64,000 bases of DNA from assembly GCA_017853835.1 (NCBI GenBank), contig JAFMIU010000009.1, forward strand, positions 1 through 64,000, in the 5' to 3' direction. The stretch's first letter is position 1. Every line of letters begins with the position of its first letter. A program made the position numbers and the translations under genes. Shown here in pieces: positions 25,706-35,976 of this stretch. The notes beneath the pieces were generated by a model. The model was not told where the DNA came from. It saw nothing but the letters and a program-made list of their open reading frames with translations, and ran no database searches. Source of the DNA: Pirellulales bacterium. Its GTDB lineage: Bacteria > Planctomycetota > Planctomycetia > Pirellulales > UBA1268.

Positions 25706-28700
25706 ATGGCAACCATCCTGCAGCAGCCCGTCGGCCAAGGGGGTGATGAGGGGGCGGAAGGGCTCCTGCCGACCCGGCTGAAACGGAACGATCGCGACCG
25801 CATCGAGCGCCGCGTGCAACAAATCGGCCGCGACCTCCTCGCCTCCTCCAGGGGGGCGAGGCCCACGCCGCTCTCGCCTCACTTCTGGGCCGATCAGGCC
25901 AGCGAGTGGGCCACGAGCGACGACGATCTGAAGGTGCGGCTCTTTCGGCTCGTCGATTGCATGCCGACGCTCGACGATCCGATCTCCGTGAGCCGTCATC
26001 TCCGGGAATACATCGACGACGCGACGATCGAGCGAATGCCCGCCGCGGTCGGCATGGCGATGAAGGCGGCGCGGAGCGGGTTGCTCTCACCGCTTGCATC
26101 GCGCGCGGTGCGTGTCGCCCTGTGCGCGCACGCGAAACGGTTCATCGCCGGCACAACGCCGGTGGAGGCGGCGCGGACGGCACTGGCAGAGCGTCGCAGG
26201 CACCGGGCGTTCACCCTCGACCTGCTCGGCGAGATGGTGACCAGCGAGGATGAAGCCGACGCCTACGCGGCGGCCTACGCGAGACTGCTGACCGACCTGC
26301 CGCCGCAGGCGGCTCGATGGCCGCACGATCCGCTCGTCGATGACGCGTCTGTCGACGACGGCGGAGTCGGTGCGATCCCGCGGGTTCACGTGTCGCTCAA
26401 GCTGTCGGCGCTCGACTGCCGCTTCGATGCGATCGATCCCGTGGGCACCGCGGATCGCGTGCTCGGACGGCTGCGGCCATTGTGGAGGCTTGCACGGAAG
26501 GCCGGCGCCCAGATCCACATCGATATGGAGAGCCATGCCACGAAGGATCTCACGCTCGACATCTTCAAGCGGATCGCGATGGAAGACGAGTTTCGGGATT
26601 GGCGTCACTGCGGTGTCGTGGTGCAGTGTTATCTGCACGAAGCGCCTCACGATCTCGTCGGTCTGGCTGCGTGGGCGAAGGCCCGGGGCACGCCCGTGTG
26701 GGTTCGACTCGTGAAGGGGGCCTACTGGGACTCCGAGACCATCCACGCGACGGCCGCGGGATGGACGGTGCCGGTGTGGCGGGAGAAGTGGCAGACCGAT
26801 GCCTGCTACGAGGCGGCCACGACCTTCGTCATGGAGCACGCCCACCTCCTCCGGCCCGCACTGGCAAGCCACAACCTTCGCTCCCTCGCCCATGGCATGG
26901 CGGTGGCCGAGCACCTCGGGATCGATCGCAAGGTGGTCGAGATGCAGATGCTCTACGGCATGGGAGACTCCGAGAAGGAGGCGGTGACCGCAGCCGGATG
27001 GCGCATGCGGGTGTACATGCCGTATGGCGAACTGGTGCCGGGCATGGCCTACCTCGTTCGACGATTGCTGGAGAACTCGTCGAACGACTCGTTTCTGCGC
27101 GCAGGCTTCGTCGCCAACCGTCCCGCGGAGACGCTGCTGGCTCCGCCGCGTCCGTCATCCATGCCTCGTGGACAACGCAACGACGACGAGTACCGCGTGG
27201 CAATCGGCTTCGACAACGAACCTCTCGCCGACTTCTCGGTCGAGGCGAATCGTCGGGCGATGGCTCACGCGATCGAACGATGTGGCGAGGCGCTGGCGGC
27301 CGGCCCGGTGTCGGTGCCGATCGTGATCGGCGGTACGCCGATCGTCTCGACGGAGCGGCTCCTTCGTGAGAATCCGTCGTCGATCCGTCAGGCCGTGGCC
27401 GATGTGTCGCTCGCGGGCGTTGCGGATGTGGATCGCGCCGTGGCCGTGGCCCGCGCCGCGCTTCCCGCGTGGCGACGCGTCGGGGTGAAGCGTCGGGCCG
27501 ACGTGCTTCATGCGGCGGCGTCGATGATGCGGGCCCGTCGATTCGACCTCGCCGCGACCATCATGGTGGAAGTGGGGAAGCCGTGGCGTGATGCCGATGC
27601 CGAGGTCGCTGAAGCGATCGATTTCTGCGACTATTACGCCCGCGAGGCGATGAGGCTTTTCTCGCCGGTGCGTGTCGACGTCCCTGGCGAGGACAACGCC
27701 ACGGTTCATCAGCCACGCGGCGTCGCCGTCGTGATCGCGCCGTGGAACTTCCCGCTGGCGATCCTTGCGGGCATGACGACGGCGGCCCTCGTCACGGGAA
27801 ACCCCGTGATCATGAAGCCGGCCGAGCAGTCGTCGCTGACGGCGATGAAACTCCACGCGATTCTCCTGGAGGCCGGGACACCACCGGAGGCTCTCGCGTT
27901 GGTGCCGGGGAGGGGAGAGGTGATCGGGCCGGTGCTCGTGTCCCATCCCGATACCGCGATCGTCGCCTTCACCGGATCGCGGGACGTCGGGGTGGCCATC
28001 CAACGACGCGCCGCCGAGGCGTCGCACGACGCCACGGTCGTCAGGCGTGTCATCGCCGAGATGGGCGGCAAGAACGCCATCATCGTGGATGACGATGCCG
28101 ACATGGACGAGGCGGTGCTGGCCGTCGTGCAGAGTGCATTCGGGTTTCAGGGGCAAAAGTGCTCGGCGTGTTCGCGGGTGATCGTGCTCGATCGGGTGCA
28201 CGACGCGTTTCTGACGCGGCTTGCCGGCGCGGCTCGGAGTCTTGCGGTGGGCCCGGCCACGGATCCGGGGGTCAGAGTGGGGCCACTGGTCGACCGGGAG
28301 GCCTTGGAGCGGGTTCGGTCGTTCATCGAGATGGGGCATCGCACGGCGCGGGCCGTGGTGGTCGACGAGGTGGGAGGGCTGGCCGACGAGGGATGGTTCA
28401 TCGGGCCGCACGTTTTTGCCGACGTCGATCCCGCGGGCCCGCTTGGCCAGGAGGAGATCTTCGGGCCGGTTCTCGCCGTGTTCCGGGCCGCCACGTTCGA
28501 TCAGGCGATCGAGTTGGCCAACGGAACCCGTTCTGCGCTGACAGCCGGCGTCTTTTCGCGCAGCCCCGCACGGCTGTCCCAGGCCCGAAATGAGCTCGAG
28601 GCGGGCAACATCTATCTCAACCGAGGGATCACCGGAGCCCTTGTTCACCGGCAGCCATTCGGCGGCTATCGGATGTCGGGGACCGGCAGCAAGTCAGGTG

Positions 28701-28807
28701 GGCCCGACTCCCTCCTGCCATACGTCGTTTCACGGACGATCACCGAAAACACGATGCGCAGGGGTTTTGCGCCGATTCATGGCCTTGCCCCCGAACAAAC
28801 GGGTTGA
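25706..28807 (+). CDS. putA: Bifunctional proline dehydrogenase / 1-pyrroline-5-carboxylate dehydrogenase
   Basis: 1033 aa from the ATG at 25706, preceded by GGGAGG at 25695-25700. Proline dehydrogenase barrel at about 85-460 (VHVSLKLSALDCRFDAIDP, IHIDMESHATKDLTLDIF, VWVRLVKGAYWDSE, YMPYGELVPGMAYLVRRLLEN) and aldehyde dehydrogenase at about 520-1015 (VVIAPWNFPLAILAGM, FTGSRDVG, catalytic Glu in IAEMGGKNAII, catalytic Cys in GFQGQKCSACSR). It oxidises proline to glutamate in two channelled steps. There is no N-terminal ribbon-helix-helix DNA-binding domain, so it is not an autorepressor like the enterobacterial PutA. Confidence 0.95.
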   Translation: MATILQQPVGQGGDEGAEGLLPTRLKRNDRDRIERRVQQIGRDLLASSRGARPTPLSPHFWADQASEWATSDDDLKVRLFRLVDCMPTLDDPISVSRHLREYIDDATIERMPAAVGMAMKAARSGLLSPLASRAVRVALCAHAKRFIAGTTPVEAARTALAERRRHRAFTLDLLGEMVTSEDEADAYAAAYARLLTDLPPQAARWPHDPLVDDASVDDGGVGAIPRVHVSLKLSALDCRFDAIDPVGTADRVLGRLRPLWRLARKAGAQIHIDMESHATKDLTLDIFKRIAMEDEFRDWRHCGVVVQCYLHEAPHDLVGLAAWAKARGTPVWVRLVKGAYWDSETIHATAAGWTVPVWREKWQTDACYEAATTFVMEHAHLLRPALASHNLRSLAHGMAVAEHLGIDRKVVEMQMLYGMGDSEKEAVTAAGWRMRVYMPYGELVPGMAYLVRRLLENSSNDSFLRAGFVANRPAETLLAPPRPSSMPRGQRNDDEYRVAIGFDNEPLADFSVEANRRAMAHAIERCGEALAAGPVSVPIVIGGTPIVSTERLLRENPSSIRQAVADVSLAGVADVDRAVAVARAALPAWRRVGVKRRADVLHAAASMMRARRFDLAATIMVEVGKPWRDADAEVAEAIDFCDYYAREAMRLFSPVRVDVPGEDNATVHQPRGVAVVIAPWNFPLAILAGMTTAALVTGNPVIMKPAEQSSLTAMKLHAILLEAGTPPEALALVPGRGEVIGPVLVSHPDTAIVAFTGSRDVGVAIQRRAAEASHDATVVRRVIAEMGGKNAIIVDDDADMDEAVLAVVQSAFGFQGQKCSACSRVIVLDRVHDAFLTRLAGAARSLAVGPATDPGVRVGPLVDREALERVRSFIEMGHRTARAVVVDEVGGLADEGWFIGPHVFADVDPAGPLGQEEIFGPVLAVFRAATFDQAIELANGTRSALTAGVFSRSPARLSQARNELEAGNIYLNRGITGALVHRQPFGGYRMSGTGSKSGGPDSLLPYVVSRTITENTMRRGFAPIHGLAPEQTG

Positions 28808-28940
28808 AACAAGGCTGATCCACGGGGGGCTGGCGGTCGCTCGCAAAACCCTCACAATCGGCGGCTAGACCCGACGGCCGTTCGGGCCATGTCGCGGTCC
28901 GGGCGACCCCCAGCCTGTCCTCCGATACGGAGCCGATTGC
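28808..28940. other. putA-pstS intergenic region
   Basis: 133 bp with two small hairpins, CCCGA/TCGGG (28871-28887) and GTCGC/GCGAC (28892-28908). They may end putA or shape the pst leader. A TGATCCACGG run just after putA recalls the core of the intergenic repeats elsewhere in the window. No obvious Pho box was recognised. Confidence 0.3.
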
Positions 28941-29939
28941 ATGAAGGTCGATCTGAGGTTGCTCTCGCGGAAGGTGGTCGCGTGGCTCGCGGTGCTTGCC
29001 GGTGGGATGGCCGCGATCCCCGGGATGGCTCAGGAGGTCGATGCCGCGCTCAAACCCTACGCGAAGGCCTCCGGCGAGGTGGCCGGGGCACTTAAGTTTG
29101 TCGGCTCCGACACCATGAACAACCTCGTCGCCCTCTGGGCGGAGGGTTTCAAGAAGGTCTATCCCAGCATTCGTGAGGGGGTGGAAGGCAAGGGATCGGC
29201 ATCGGCCCCTCCGGCGCTTGCCGAAGGGACCTGCACCTTCGGTCCGATGAGCCGCGATTGGAAGCCGTCGGAAGTCGACGCCTTCAAGGGCAAGCACGGC
29301 TACCCGCCGACCGTCGTGCCCGTGGCGATCGACATGCTGGCGGTGTTCGTGCACCGTGACAACCCGCTCGCATCGCTGTCGCTGCAACAGGTCGACGCGA
29401 TTTTTTCAAAGAACCGCAACGGCGGAGCCACCGCCGAGATTCGTACCTGGGGCGATCTCGGCCTCGAGGGCGAATGGAAGGACAAGCCGATCAGTTTGTA
29501 CGGACGAAATGCCTCGAGTGGCACCTATGGCTATTTCAAGGAGTTCGCCCTCTTCAAGGGCGACTTCAAGTCGACCGTCAAGGAGCAGCCCGGCAGCTCC
29601 GCCGTGGTGCAAGCGATCGCCAGCGACAAGTTTGCGATCGGCTACAGCGGCATCGGCTACAAGACCGCCGATGTGAGGGCCCTGCCCTTGGCTCCCGATT
29701 CGGGTGCCGCGGCCGTGGAGCCCGTGGCGGCCAACGCCTACTCCGGTGATTACCCGCTGTCGCGGTTTCTCTTCCTGAGCGTCAACCGCAAGCCAGGCAC
29801 CCCGCTCGATCCGCTCCGTCGTGAGTTTTTGCGGTACGTTCTGAGCGCGACCGGTCAGGGCGACGTGAAGAAGGACGGCTATCTTCCCCTGCCGGCAGCC
29901 GTGGTCGAGCAGGCGTCGCACGACGTCGGCATCGACTGA
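28941..29939 (+). CDS. pstS: Phosphate ABC transporter substrate-binding protein
   Basis: 332 aa. Signal peptide at 1-31 (VVAWLAVLAGGMAAIPGMAQ). The PBP-like fold shows the phosphate-binding loops VGSDTMNN and GRNASSGTYGYF, with GKGSASAPPALAEGTCTFGP between them. PstS captures inorganic phosphate in the periplasm and hands it to PstCA. First gene of pstSCAB-phoU, 45 bp before pstC. It belongs to the PstS group with an Asp-Thr-Met (GSDTM) first loop. Confidence 0.94.
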   Translation: MKVDLRLLSRKVVAWLAVLAGGMAAIPGMAQEVDAALKPYAKASGEVAGALKFVGSDTMNNLVALWAEGFKKVYPSIREGVEGKGSASAPPALAEGTCTFGPMSRDWKPSEVDAFKGKHGYPPTVVPVAIDMLAVFVHRDNPLASLSLQQVDAIFSKNRNGGATAEIRTWGDLGLEGEWKDKPISLYGRNASSGTYGYFKEFALFKGDFKSTVKEQPGSSAVVQAIASDKFAIGYSGIGYKTADVRALPLAPDSGAAAVEPVAANAYSGDYPLSRFLFLSVNRKPGTPLDPLRREFLRYVLSATGQGDVKKDGYLPLPAAVVEQASHDVGID

Positions 29940-29983
29940 TCGCATCGTTTGCATCGTTTCGCTCCATAACCTCCGCTTGCCGC

Positions 29984-32620
29984 ATGCAGCCCAGTCCATC
30001 CTTCACCGGACGCTCGCGGCGGCGGACTTCCCGATCGTGGGTTCGCACCACCGACGCCATTGCCCGCGCGGTGATCACCCTCGGCGGCATCGGCACGATC
30101 GTCGCCGTGCTGGCGGTGGGGGCTTTTCTCGTGGCCGTGGCGGCACCGCTCTTCATCGGGGCCAGGGGCGAACTCGATCGCGTGTCGGCGTTGCCGGCGG
30201 GCGGAACGGCGGCCCTTGGGACGGACGAATCGGGAAGCGTTGCGTGGACGCTCGCCGCGGAGCATCGTGACGGCGAGGGGCGCGAGCGGCTCACGGTGAT
30301 CGGCCTCAACGACGGTGCCGTCGTCTTGGACCGCACGGCCGACGACGCCGGTCTGGCGGGGGCGACCGTGGTGCGGGTTCCCGCCGGCGGGATGCTGGCC
30401 GCCATCGGCTACGGCGACGGCAGTTTCCGAACGGGCCGGTTTGGGCTCGAGTCGTCCTACCAGCCGGTGGAGGAACTCGCCCCCGAGGTCGTGCCGCCGC
30501 ACGCTGGCGACGCCCGGCTCGCGGACGGCGCCGTGGTCGTGCGCCTCCCGGGCGATCGTTTCTCGAGGGTTTCGCTCGTCACCGAGGTCGGCGGTCCCCC
30601 GGCACAGGCCTTGCCCATGCCGATCGTCGATGTCGATGCCGTGCCGCTGGCTGGAGGGCCGATGGTGGCGGCGGTCGACACCAAGGGGCATGTCCGTGTG
30701 GAAACGGTCACCACCAAGCGAAACATGCTCACGGGAAAGACGGTCGCGACGCCGCGAGGCACGACCATCGAGCCCACCGACGGATTCAGGGCGAGATTCA
30801 TCCGCGTGTCGACCTTGGGCGACCAGCTCTTTCTGATCGCCGCGGATGGATCGGCTCGACGATACCTCATCCGCGATCTCGCCCATCCGGAGGAACTCGA
30901 GCAGTTTGAGGCCGCGCCCGGCGGGGCGATCGTGACGGTCGTGGAGCGTCTCTTCGGGGGCGTGGCCCTGGCCATCGGTGATGCCTCGGGGCGGGTTCAC
31001 GTGCTCTTTGCGACCCGGGGTGAGGCTTCCGACGAATCGATCGTGCCGGCCGACGGCCTTCGCATGGCGCGGGCACGCACGTTCGAGCCATCAGGCGAGC
31101 CGGCTCCCGTGTCGTCGATCGCCGCCTCTCCGCGATCACGACTGTTCGGGGTGGCGGATGCCTCGGGCAGGATTCGCCTGCTTCAATCGACCACCGGTCG
31201 TGAGGTAATCACCGCCGGGATGGATGGTGAGGGAGACGCGACCGGCGTGTTCGTGGCGGAGCGTCTCTGCATCTCCCCGGGGGAAAACCGATTGATCGCG
31301 GCGGGTGGCGAGGCGATCGCCGCCTGGTCGTTCGATGCCGGGTATCACGAGGTGGCCCCCGCCACGCTCCTGCTGCCGGTGTGGTATGAGAACTACCCGG
31401 CGGCATCGCACGCGTGGGAGACCACCGGACACGAGGCCTTTGAGTCGAAGTTTGGGCTGGTGCCGCTGATCTTCGGCACCATCAAGGCCACGCTCTATTC
31501 CATGCTGTTCGCCGCCCCGATTGCGATTCTCGCCGCGATCTACGCCAGCCAGTTCATGCACCCTCGCTGGAAAGCCCGGGTCAAGCCGACCATCGAGATG
31601 ATGGCGAGCCTGCCGAGTGTGGTGCTGGGTTTCATGGCCGGCCTGGTGTTCGCCCCCATCATCGAACGGGGCCTGATGCCGTTGCTCACGGGCGTGATCG
31701 TGGTGCCGTTCGTGCTCCTGCTCGCCGCCCACCTGTGGCAGCTTTTGCCGTCAGGGTGGCGAACGCGGCACCAGGGATGGCGGCTGGCGGCCGTGGCGTT
31801 CGTGGCGATTCCCGTGGGCGGCATTCTCGCGTCGGCACTCGCCCCCACGGTGGAACGGCTGCTCTTCGATGGCAACGTCACCGCCTGGCTCGACGGCCGT
31901 GGGGGAAGCGGATTCGGCGGGTGGGTCTTGGCGGCCCTGCCACTGGCGGCCGTGGCGGCGTGTGGCATCTCGGGCCGGGTGATGAATCCCTGGCTTCGTC
32001 GAGTGAGCCGGGGCTGGTCGCCGCGTCGTTCGGCGTGGGTGTCGCTTGCCTCGTTTCTCGTGGGCGTGGCGATGACCGCGGTGTTGGCCGTGGGCGTGGC
32101 GGTGCTGTTCGACTCCCTTCGATTCGACACGCGCGGAGGTATTTTCGGCACGTATGTCCAACGCAACGCGCTCGTCGTGGCGGTCGGGATGAGCTTTGCC
32201 ATCATCCCCTTGATCTTCACGATCGCCGACGATGCATTGTCGAGCGTGCCGGCTCATCTCAAGAGTGCGTCGCTGGGAGCCGGGGCCACTCCGTGGCAGA
32301 CCGCCATCCGCGTCATCGTGCCATCGGCGGCGAGCGGCCTTTTTTCCGCCGTGATGATCGGGCTCGGACGCGCCGTCGGCGAGACGATGATCGTGCTGAT
32401 GGCGGCGGGCAACACGCCCCTGATGAGCTGGAACGTGTTCAATGGATTCCAGACGTTGTCCGCCGCGATCGCCACGGAACTTCCTGAAGCCGCCAGAGGA
32501 ACCGCCCACTATCGCGTGCTCTTTCTCGCCGCGCTGGCGCTGTTCGCCATCACCTTTGTCGTCAACTCGATCGCCGAACTCGTGAGGCAGCGGTTCCGGA
32601 GGCGATCGTATGAACTCTGA
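29984..32620 (+). CDS. pstC: Phosphate ABC transporter permease PstC with large N-terminal extracytoplasmic domain
   Basis: 878 aa, nearly three times the E. coli protein. After a membrane helix at about 30-58 (VITLGGIGTIVAVLAVGAF) there are about 400 residues of short repeated beta strands (GTDESGSVAWTLA, VAAVDTKGHVRVETV, LIAADGSARRYLI, AIGDASGRVHVLF, GVADASGRIRLLQ) that look like propeller blades. The permease core follows (FGTIKATLYSMLFAAPIAIL; EAA-like loop with SASLGAGATPWQTAIRVIVP; GRAVGETMIVLMAAGN). Extended PstC proteins occur in several Gram-negatives. Overlaps pstA by 11 bp. Confidence 0.92.
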   Translation: MQPSPSFTGRSRRRTSRSWVRTTDAIARAVITLGGIGTIVAVLAVGAFLVAVAAPLFIGARGELDRVSALPAGGTAALGTDESGSVAWTLAAEHRDGEGRERLTVIGLNDGAVVLDRTADDAGLAGATVVRVPAGGMLAAIGYGDGSFRTGRFGLESSYQPVEELAPEVVPPHAGDARLADGAVVVRLPGDRFSRVSLVTEVGGPPAQALPMPIVDVDAVPLAGGPMVAAVDTKGHVRVETVTTKRNMLTGKTVATPRGTTIEPTDGFRARFIRVSTLGDQLFLIAADGSARRYLIRDLAHPEELEQFEAAPGGAIVTVVERLFGGVALAIGDASGRVHVLFATRGEASDESIVPADGLRMARARTFEPSGEPAPVSSIAASPRSRLFGVADASGRIRLLQSTTGREVITAGMDGEGDATGVFVAERLCISPGENRLIAAGGEAIAAWSFDAGYHEVAPATLLLPVWYENYPAASHAWETTGHEAFESKFGLVPLIFGTIKATLYSMLFAAPIAILAAIYASQFMHPRWKARVKPTIEMMASLPSVVLGFMAGLVFAPIIERGLMPLLTGVIVVPFVLLLAAHLWQLLPSGWRTRHQGWRLAAVAFVAIPVGGILASALAPTVERLLFDGNVTAWLDGRGGSGFGGWVLAALPLAAVAACGISGRVMNPWLRRVSRGWSPRRSAWVSLASFLVGVAMTAVLAVGVAVLFDSLRFDTRGGIFGTYVQRNALVVAVGMSFAIIPLIFTIADDALSSVPAHLKSASLGAGATPWQTAIRVIVPSAASGLFSAVMIGLGRAVGETMIVLMAAGNTPLMSWNVFNGFQTLSAAIATELPEAARGTAHYRVLFLAALALFAITFVVNSIAELVRQRFRRRSYEL

Positions 32621-34289
32621 GCGACCGGGTCGTCGCGTTCGGTCGGGGCACGCCACGCTGACGGCGTATGGCGAGCCCTGGATCTGGCTCACGGGCGCTT
32701 CGCTCGTGACGGCGATCGCCATGATCGTCGGGTTGCTTGCCGTCATCGTGGCTCGCGGGGCCACGACCTTTTGGCCGGTGCCGCTCGAGCAGGTCCGCGT
32801 GGCGGATGGACGCGGCGTGCTGGGGGAAGTGGCCGAGCGGGAGCCGGCGGTTGCCGAAACGACAGGGTCCTCGGGCCACGGGGCTCGGCGGTTGATCCGC
32901 ACCGGCGACTTCGATGCGACGGGAAACCACTACGAATGGATCGACGACGACGCCATCGTCGAAACCCTTCGGCCCGAGTGGGCCACCGTGGTCGAACGCT
33001 CGGAGGGCGGGCGGTTGCACGGGGTTCCGAAGCGGCTGCTGCATGGCGAGGAGGTGGTTGCCGAGGGGGCCGCCGACGTCTGGACTGCCTTCATCGCCCA
33101 GCACCCGGCCATTCGTCGTCGGGAGCGGCAGGCCCAGCGGATCGACAAGCACGATCGAGGGGAGTTGCAGAGGAGACTGCGGGCCGCCCGTCTCGAGGTG
33201 GTGGAAGCTTCGTTGGCGCACGGGCGGGACAGCAGGCAGGTGGAGGAAGCCGAAGCCCGTGAGCGATCCCTCGCCCACGACATCGGTGACAAAGAGCGGG
33301 CGTTGGATGCCGCAACGGCCCGGCTTCGGGACGAGAATGCGGGATGGGCGATCGAGGTGGAGACGGGGTCGGGGGCGATCGTGGCGGTTCCGTTGGCGAG
33401 CGTGGTGCGAGGCTGGCAGCCCAATCGCCTCTCGCTGGCAGGAAGCATCGGGCTCTATCTGTCGCGGTGGGGCGAGTTTCTCTCCGACGATCCTCGCGAG
33501 GCCAACAGCGCGGGAGGCGTTTTTCCGGCCATCTGGGGCACCGTGGTGATGACGCTCATCATGGCGCTGTTTGTCGCACCGTTTGGCGTGTTGGCGGCCC
33601 TCTATCTGCGGGAGTATGCCGGTTCCGGTCCGGTGACCACGGCCGTGCGGATCGCGATCAACAACCTCGCGGGCGTTCCGAGCATCGTCTACGGGGCGTT
33701 TGGGCTCGGATTTTTCTGTTATGTGCTCGGTGCGGGAATCGACGACGTGTTCTTCAAGGCGAGCCTGCTGGCAGACGGTCAGCCGACGTTCGGGACGGGC
33801 GGTCTGCTCTGGGCGTCGTTGACGCTCGCCCTGCTCACGCTGCCGGTCGTGATCGTCGCCACGGAAGAGGCACTCTCCGCCGTGCCCAACTCGATGCGTG
33901 AAGGCTCGTATGCGTGCGGAGCCGGGAAGTGGCAGACGATCCGGCGGATCGTGCTGCCGAGGGCCCTCCCGGGCATCATGACGGGACTGATTCTCGCCAT
34001 GGCGCGAGGGGCGGGCGAGGTGGCTCCGTTGATGCTCGTCGGGGTGAAGAAGGTGGCCCTGGACCTGCCGTTCGACGGCACGTTTCCGTTCATTCATCCC
34101 GAGCGGGAGTTCATGCACCTCGCCTACCTCATCTACGACGTCGGATTCCAAAGCCCCAACAGCCAGGCGGCCCGCCCGATGGTGTACACGATCACCTTCC
34201 TCCTGGTGGCGATCATCGCGCTGCTCAATGTGGCGGCGATCTGGCTGCGGTCGCGGCTTCGTCGTCGCTTTGTGTCGCAGCAGTTCTGA
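32610..34289 (+). CDS. pstA: Phosphate ABC transporter permease PstA with coiled-coil insertion
   Basis: 559 aa against about 300 in E. coli. Between the first helix (about 25-50) and the permease core lies a hydrophilic region of about 230 residues containing a charged, probably coiled-coil stretch (about 165-245, RQAQRIDKHDRGELQRRLRA and SLAHDIGDKERALDAATARL). The core is typical: GTVVMTLIMALFVAPFGVLAA, the NLAGVPSIVYG segment, the EAA loop AGKWQTIRRIVLPRALPGI and ARGAGEVAPLMLVGV. The start overlaps the pstC end (ATG at 32610), so translation is probably coupled. The extra parts of PstC and PstA may contact each other outside the membrane. Confidence 0.92.
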   Translation: MNSERPGRRVRSGHATLTAYGEPWIWLTGASLVTAIAMIVGLLAVIVARGATTFWPVPLEQVRVADGRGVLGEVAEREPAVAETTGSSGHGARRLIRTGDFDATGNHYEWIDDDAIVETLRPEWATVVERSEGGRLHGVPKRLLHGEEVVAEGAADVWTAFIAQHPAIRRRERQAQRIDKHDRGELQRRLRAARLEVVEASLAHGRDSRQVEEAEARERSLAHDIGDKERALDAATARLRDENAGWAIEVETGSGAIVAVPLASVVRGWQPNRLSLAGSIGLYLSRWGEFLSDDPREANSAGGVFPAIWGTVVMTLIMALFVAPFGVLAALYLREYAGSGPVTTAVRIAINNLAGVPSIVYGAFGLGFFCYVLGAGIDDVFFKASLLADGQPTFGTGGLLWASLTLALLTLPVVIVATEEALSAVPNSMREGSYACGAGKWQTIRRIVLPRALPGIMTGLILAMARGAGEVAPLMLVGVKKVALDLPFDGTFPFIHPEREFMHLAYLIYDVGFQSPNSQAARPMVYTITFLLVAIIALLNVAAIWLRSRLRRRFVSQQF

Positions 34290-34349
34290 GCGCCGTGGTG
34301 TAGGATTTGGCGATCCGATCATGAAGACGACCGGACCCCGAGGAACCGC

Positions 34350-35198
34350 ATGAACGCCGTTGACGGAATGCCCGAGGATCGACTGCTCGCCGTCGCCGCC
34401 GGCAGAGACGTCAATGCCGAAGTGCACGACACGGTAATTCAGGAACCTCCCGTCCTGGAGATCGACCGGTTCAATCTCTGGTATGGCGCCAAGCAGGCCC
34501 TTCACCGGATCACGATGCCGATCCCTCTCAACAAGGTGACGGCCCTCGTCGGTCCAAGCGGGTGCGGCAAATCGACCCTCCTGCGGAGTGTCAACCGCCT
34601 CAATGACCTCGTGCAGAGCGTTCGCATCACGGGCGACATGCGGCTCAACGGGGACTCCATCTACGATCCACGCATGGACGTGATCGAGCTTCGCAAGCGG
34701 ATGGGAATGGTTTTTCAGAAGCCGAATCCCTTTCCGATGAGCATCTACGAAAACGTCGTGTATTCCCTTCGGATCGACGGCGAAAACAACCGAGGCGTGC
34801 TCGACGAGGTATGCGAGCGGAGCCTGCGTGGGTCCGCCCTCTGGGATGAGGTCAAGGATCGCCTGCACGAGAGTGCGCTCGGCATGTCGGGCGGACAGCA
34901 GCAGCGTCTCTGCATCGCCCGCGCCATCGCCGCCGAGCCCGAGGTTCTGCTGCTCGATGAACCTTGTTCGGCGCTCGATCCGATCGCCACCGGCAAAATC
35001 GAGGATCTCATCCAGGAGCTTCGCGGCCAGTATTCGGTCTTGATGGTCACCCACAACATGCAGCAGGCAAGCCGCTCGAGCGACTACACCGCGTTCATGT
35101 ACCTGGGGCGTCTGATCGAATATGGCGCCACGACCGACATCTTCACGAAGCCGATGCTGCGAGAGACCGAGGCCTACGTCACTGGCCGCTTCGGCTGA
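34350..35198 (+). CDS. pstB: Phosphate ABC transporter ATP-binding protein
   Basis: 282 aa with about 35 extra N-terminal residues. Walker [11 protein letters not shown]-loop [17 protein letters not shown] (the PstB hallmark), signature MSGGQQQR, Walker [14 protein letters not shown] and switch His in [10 protein letters not shown]. It drives PstCA, as a dimer at the inner face of the membrane. 60 bp after pstA and 23 bp before phoU. Confidence 0.97.
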   Translation: MNAVDGMPEDRLLAVAAGRDVNAEVHDTVIQEPPVLEIDRFNLWYGAKQALHRITMPIPLNKVTALVGPSGCGKSTLLRSVNRLNDLVQSVRITGDMRLNGDSIYDPRMDVIELRKRMGMVFQKPNPFPMSIYENVVYSLRIDGENNRGVLDEVCERSLRGSALWDEVKDRLHESALGMSGGQQQRLCIARAIAAEPEVLLLDEPCSALDPIATGKIEDLIQELRGQYSVLMVTHNMQQASRSSDYTAFMYLGRLIEYGATTDIFTKPMLRETEAYVTGRFG

Positions 35199-35221
35199 TC
35201 CCTTTCCATCCTGCCATCATC

Positions 35222-35881
35222 ATGACCAAGCACATCGAACGACAGATTGAAACGCTCAAGGAGCGGATCCTTCGGCTCGGCACGCTCGTCGAGGAGGCGA
35301 TCTCAAAGTCGATCACGGCCCTGATCAACCGCGACACCGCCCTCGCCCAGCGGGTGATCGTGAACGACAGCGAGATCGATGCCATGGAGGTGGAGGTGGA
35401 AGAGGAGTGCCTCAAGATCCTCGCCCTCTATCAGCCCGTTGCGGCCGACCTCCGCTTCGTGGTGGCGGTGCTGAAGATCAACAACGACCTGGAACGGATG
35501 GGCGACCTCGCCCGCAACATCGCGAAGCGGGTCACGCAGCTCGAGGGTGGGGATCCCTACGATCTGCCGCCGGAGATCCGAACGATGGCCACCCAGGCCC
35601 AGGAAATGGTGCGGCAGTGCCTCGATGCTGTCGTCAAGCGGGATCCCACCCTCGCCCGGCAGGTCCGGGAGGAGGACGATATCGTCGACGAGGCCCGCCA
35701 GCGGATTCAGCGACGGGTGCTCCAGGGCATCAAGAATGCTCCCGAGAACGTGGAAAACCTCCTTCGAATCAACTCGGTTTCGAAGCACATCGAGCGGATC
35801 GCCGACATGGCCACGAACATCGCCGAAGACGTGGTCTACATGGTGGAAGGGGACATCGTCCGCCACCGCGCCGAGGCCTGA
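35222..35881 (+). CDS. phoU: Phosphate transport regulator PhoU
   Basis: 219 aa. Two PhoU three-helix repeats, each with the acidic metal-cluster motif: E-x3-D-x2-R-N-I-A-K (ERMGDLARNIAKRV, about 95-110) and ERIADMATNIAEDVVYMVEG near the C-terminus. PhoU links the Pst transporter to the PhoR-PhoB signal and damps uptake. It closes the operon. No phoR/phoB pair lies in the window. Confidence 0.95.
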   Translation: MTKHIERQIETLKERILRLGTLVEEAISKSITALINRDTALAQRVIVNDSEIDAMEVEVEEECLKILALYQPVAADLRFVVAVLKINNDLERMGDLARNIAKRVTQLEGGDPYDLPPEIRTMATQAQEMVRQCLDAVVKRDPTLARQVREEDDIVDEARQRIQRRVLQGIKNAPENVENLLRINSVSKHIERIADMATNIAEDVVYMVEGDIVRHRAEA

Positions 35882-35976
35882 AAGGCCGCGGGCAAGCCGG
35901 CGTTCACGTTCCGTGCCGCGCCGTGGTACCCTCGTGACGCCGGAGAGGCCGGCAGTCGACTCGGGAGAGGTGTCAG

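Noticed and set aside
25548..26099. Upstream extension of rpe on the minus strand
   Set aside because: It runs into the putA coding region and has no epimerase residues before the VLPALLLCDF strand.
32562..35054. Long minus-strand open frame opposite pstA/pstB
   Set aside because: Antisense to two certain genes, His/Arg-rich without motifs; typical shadow frame in GC-rich DNA.
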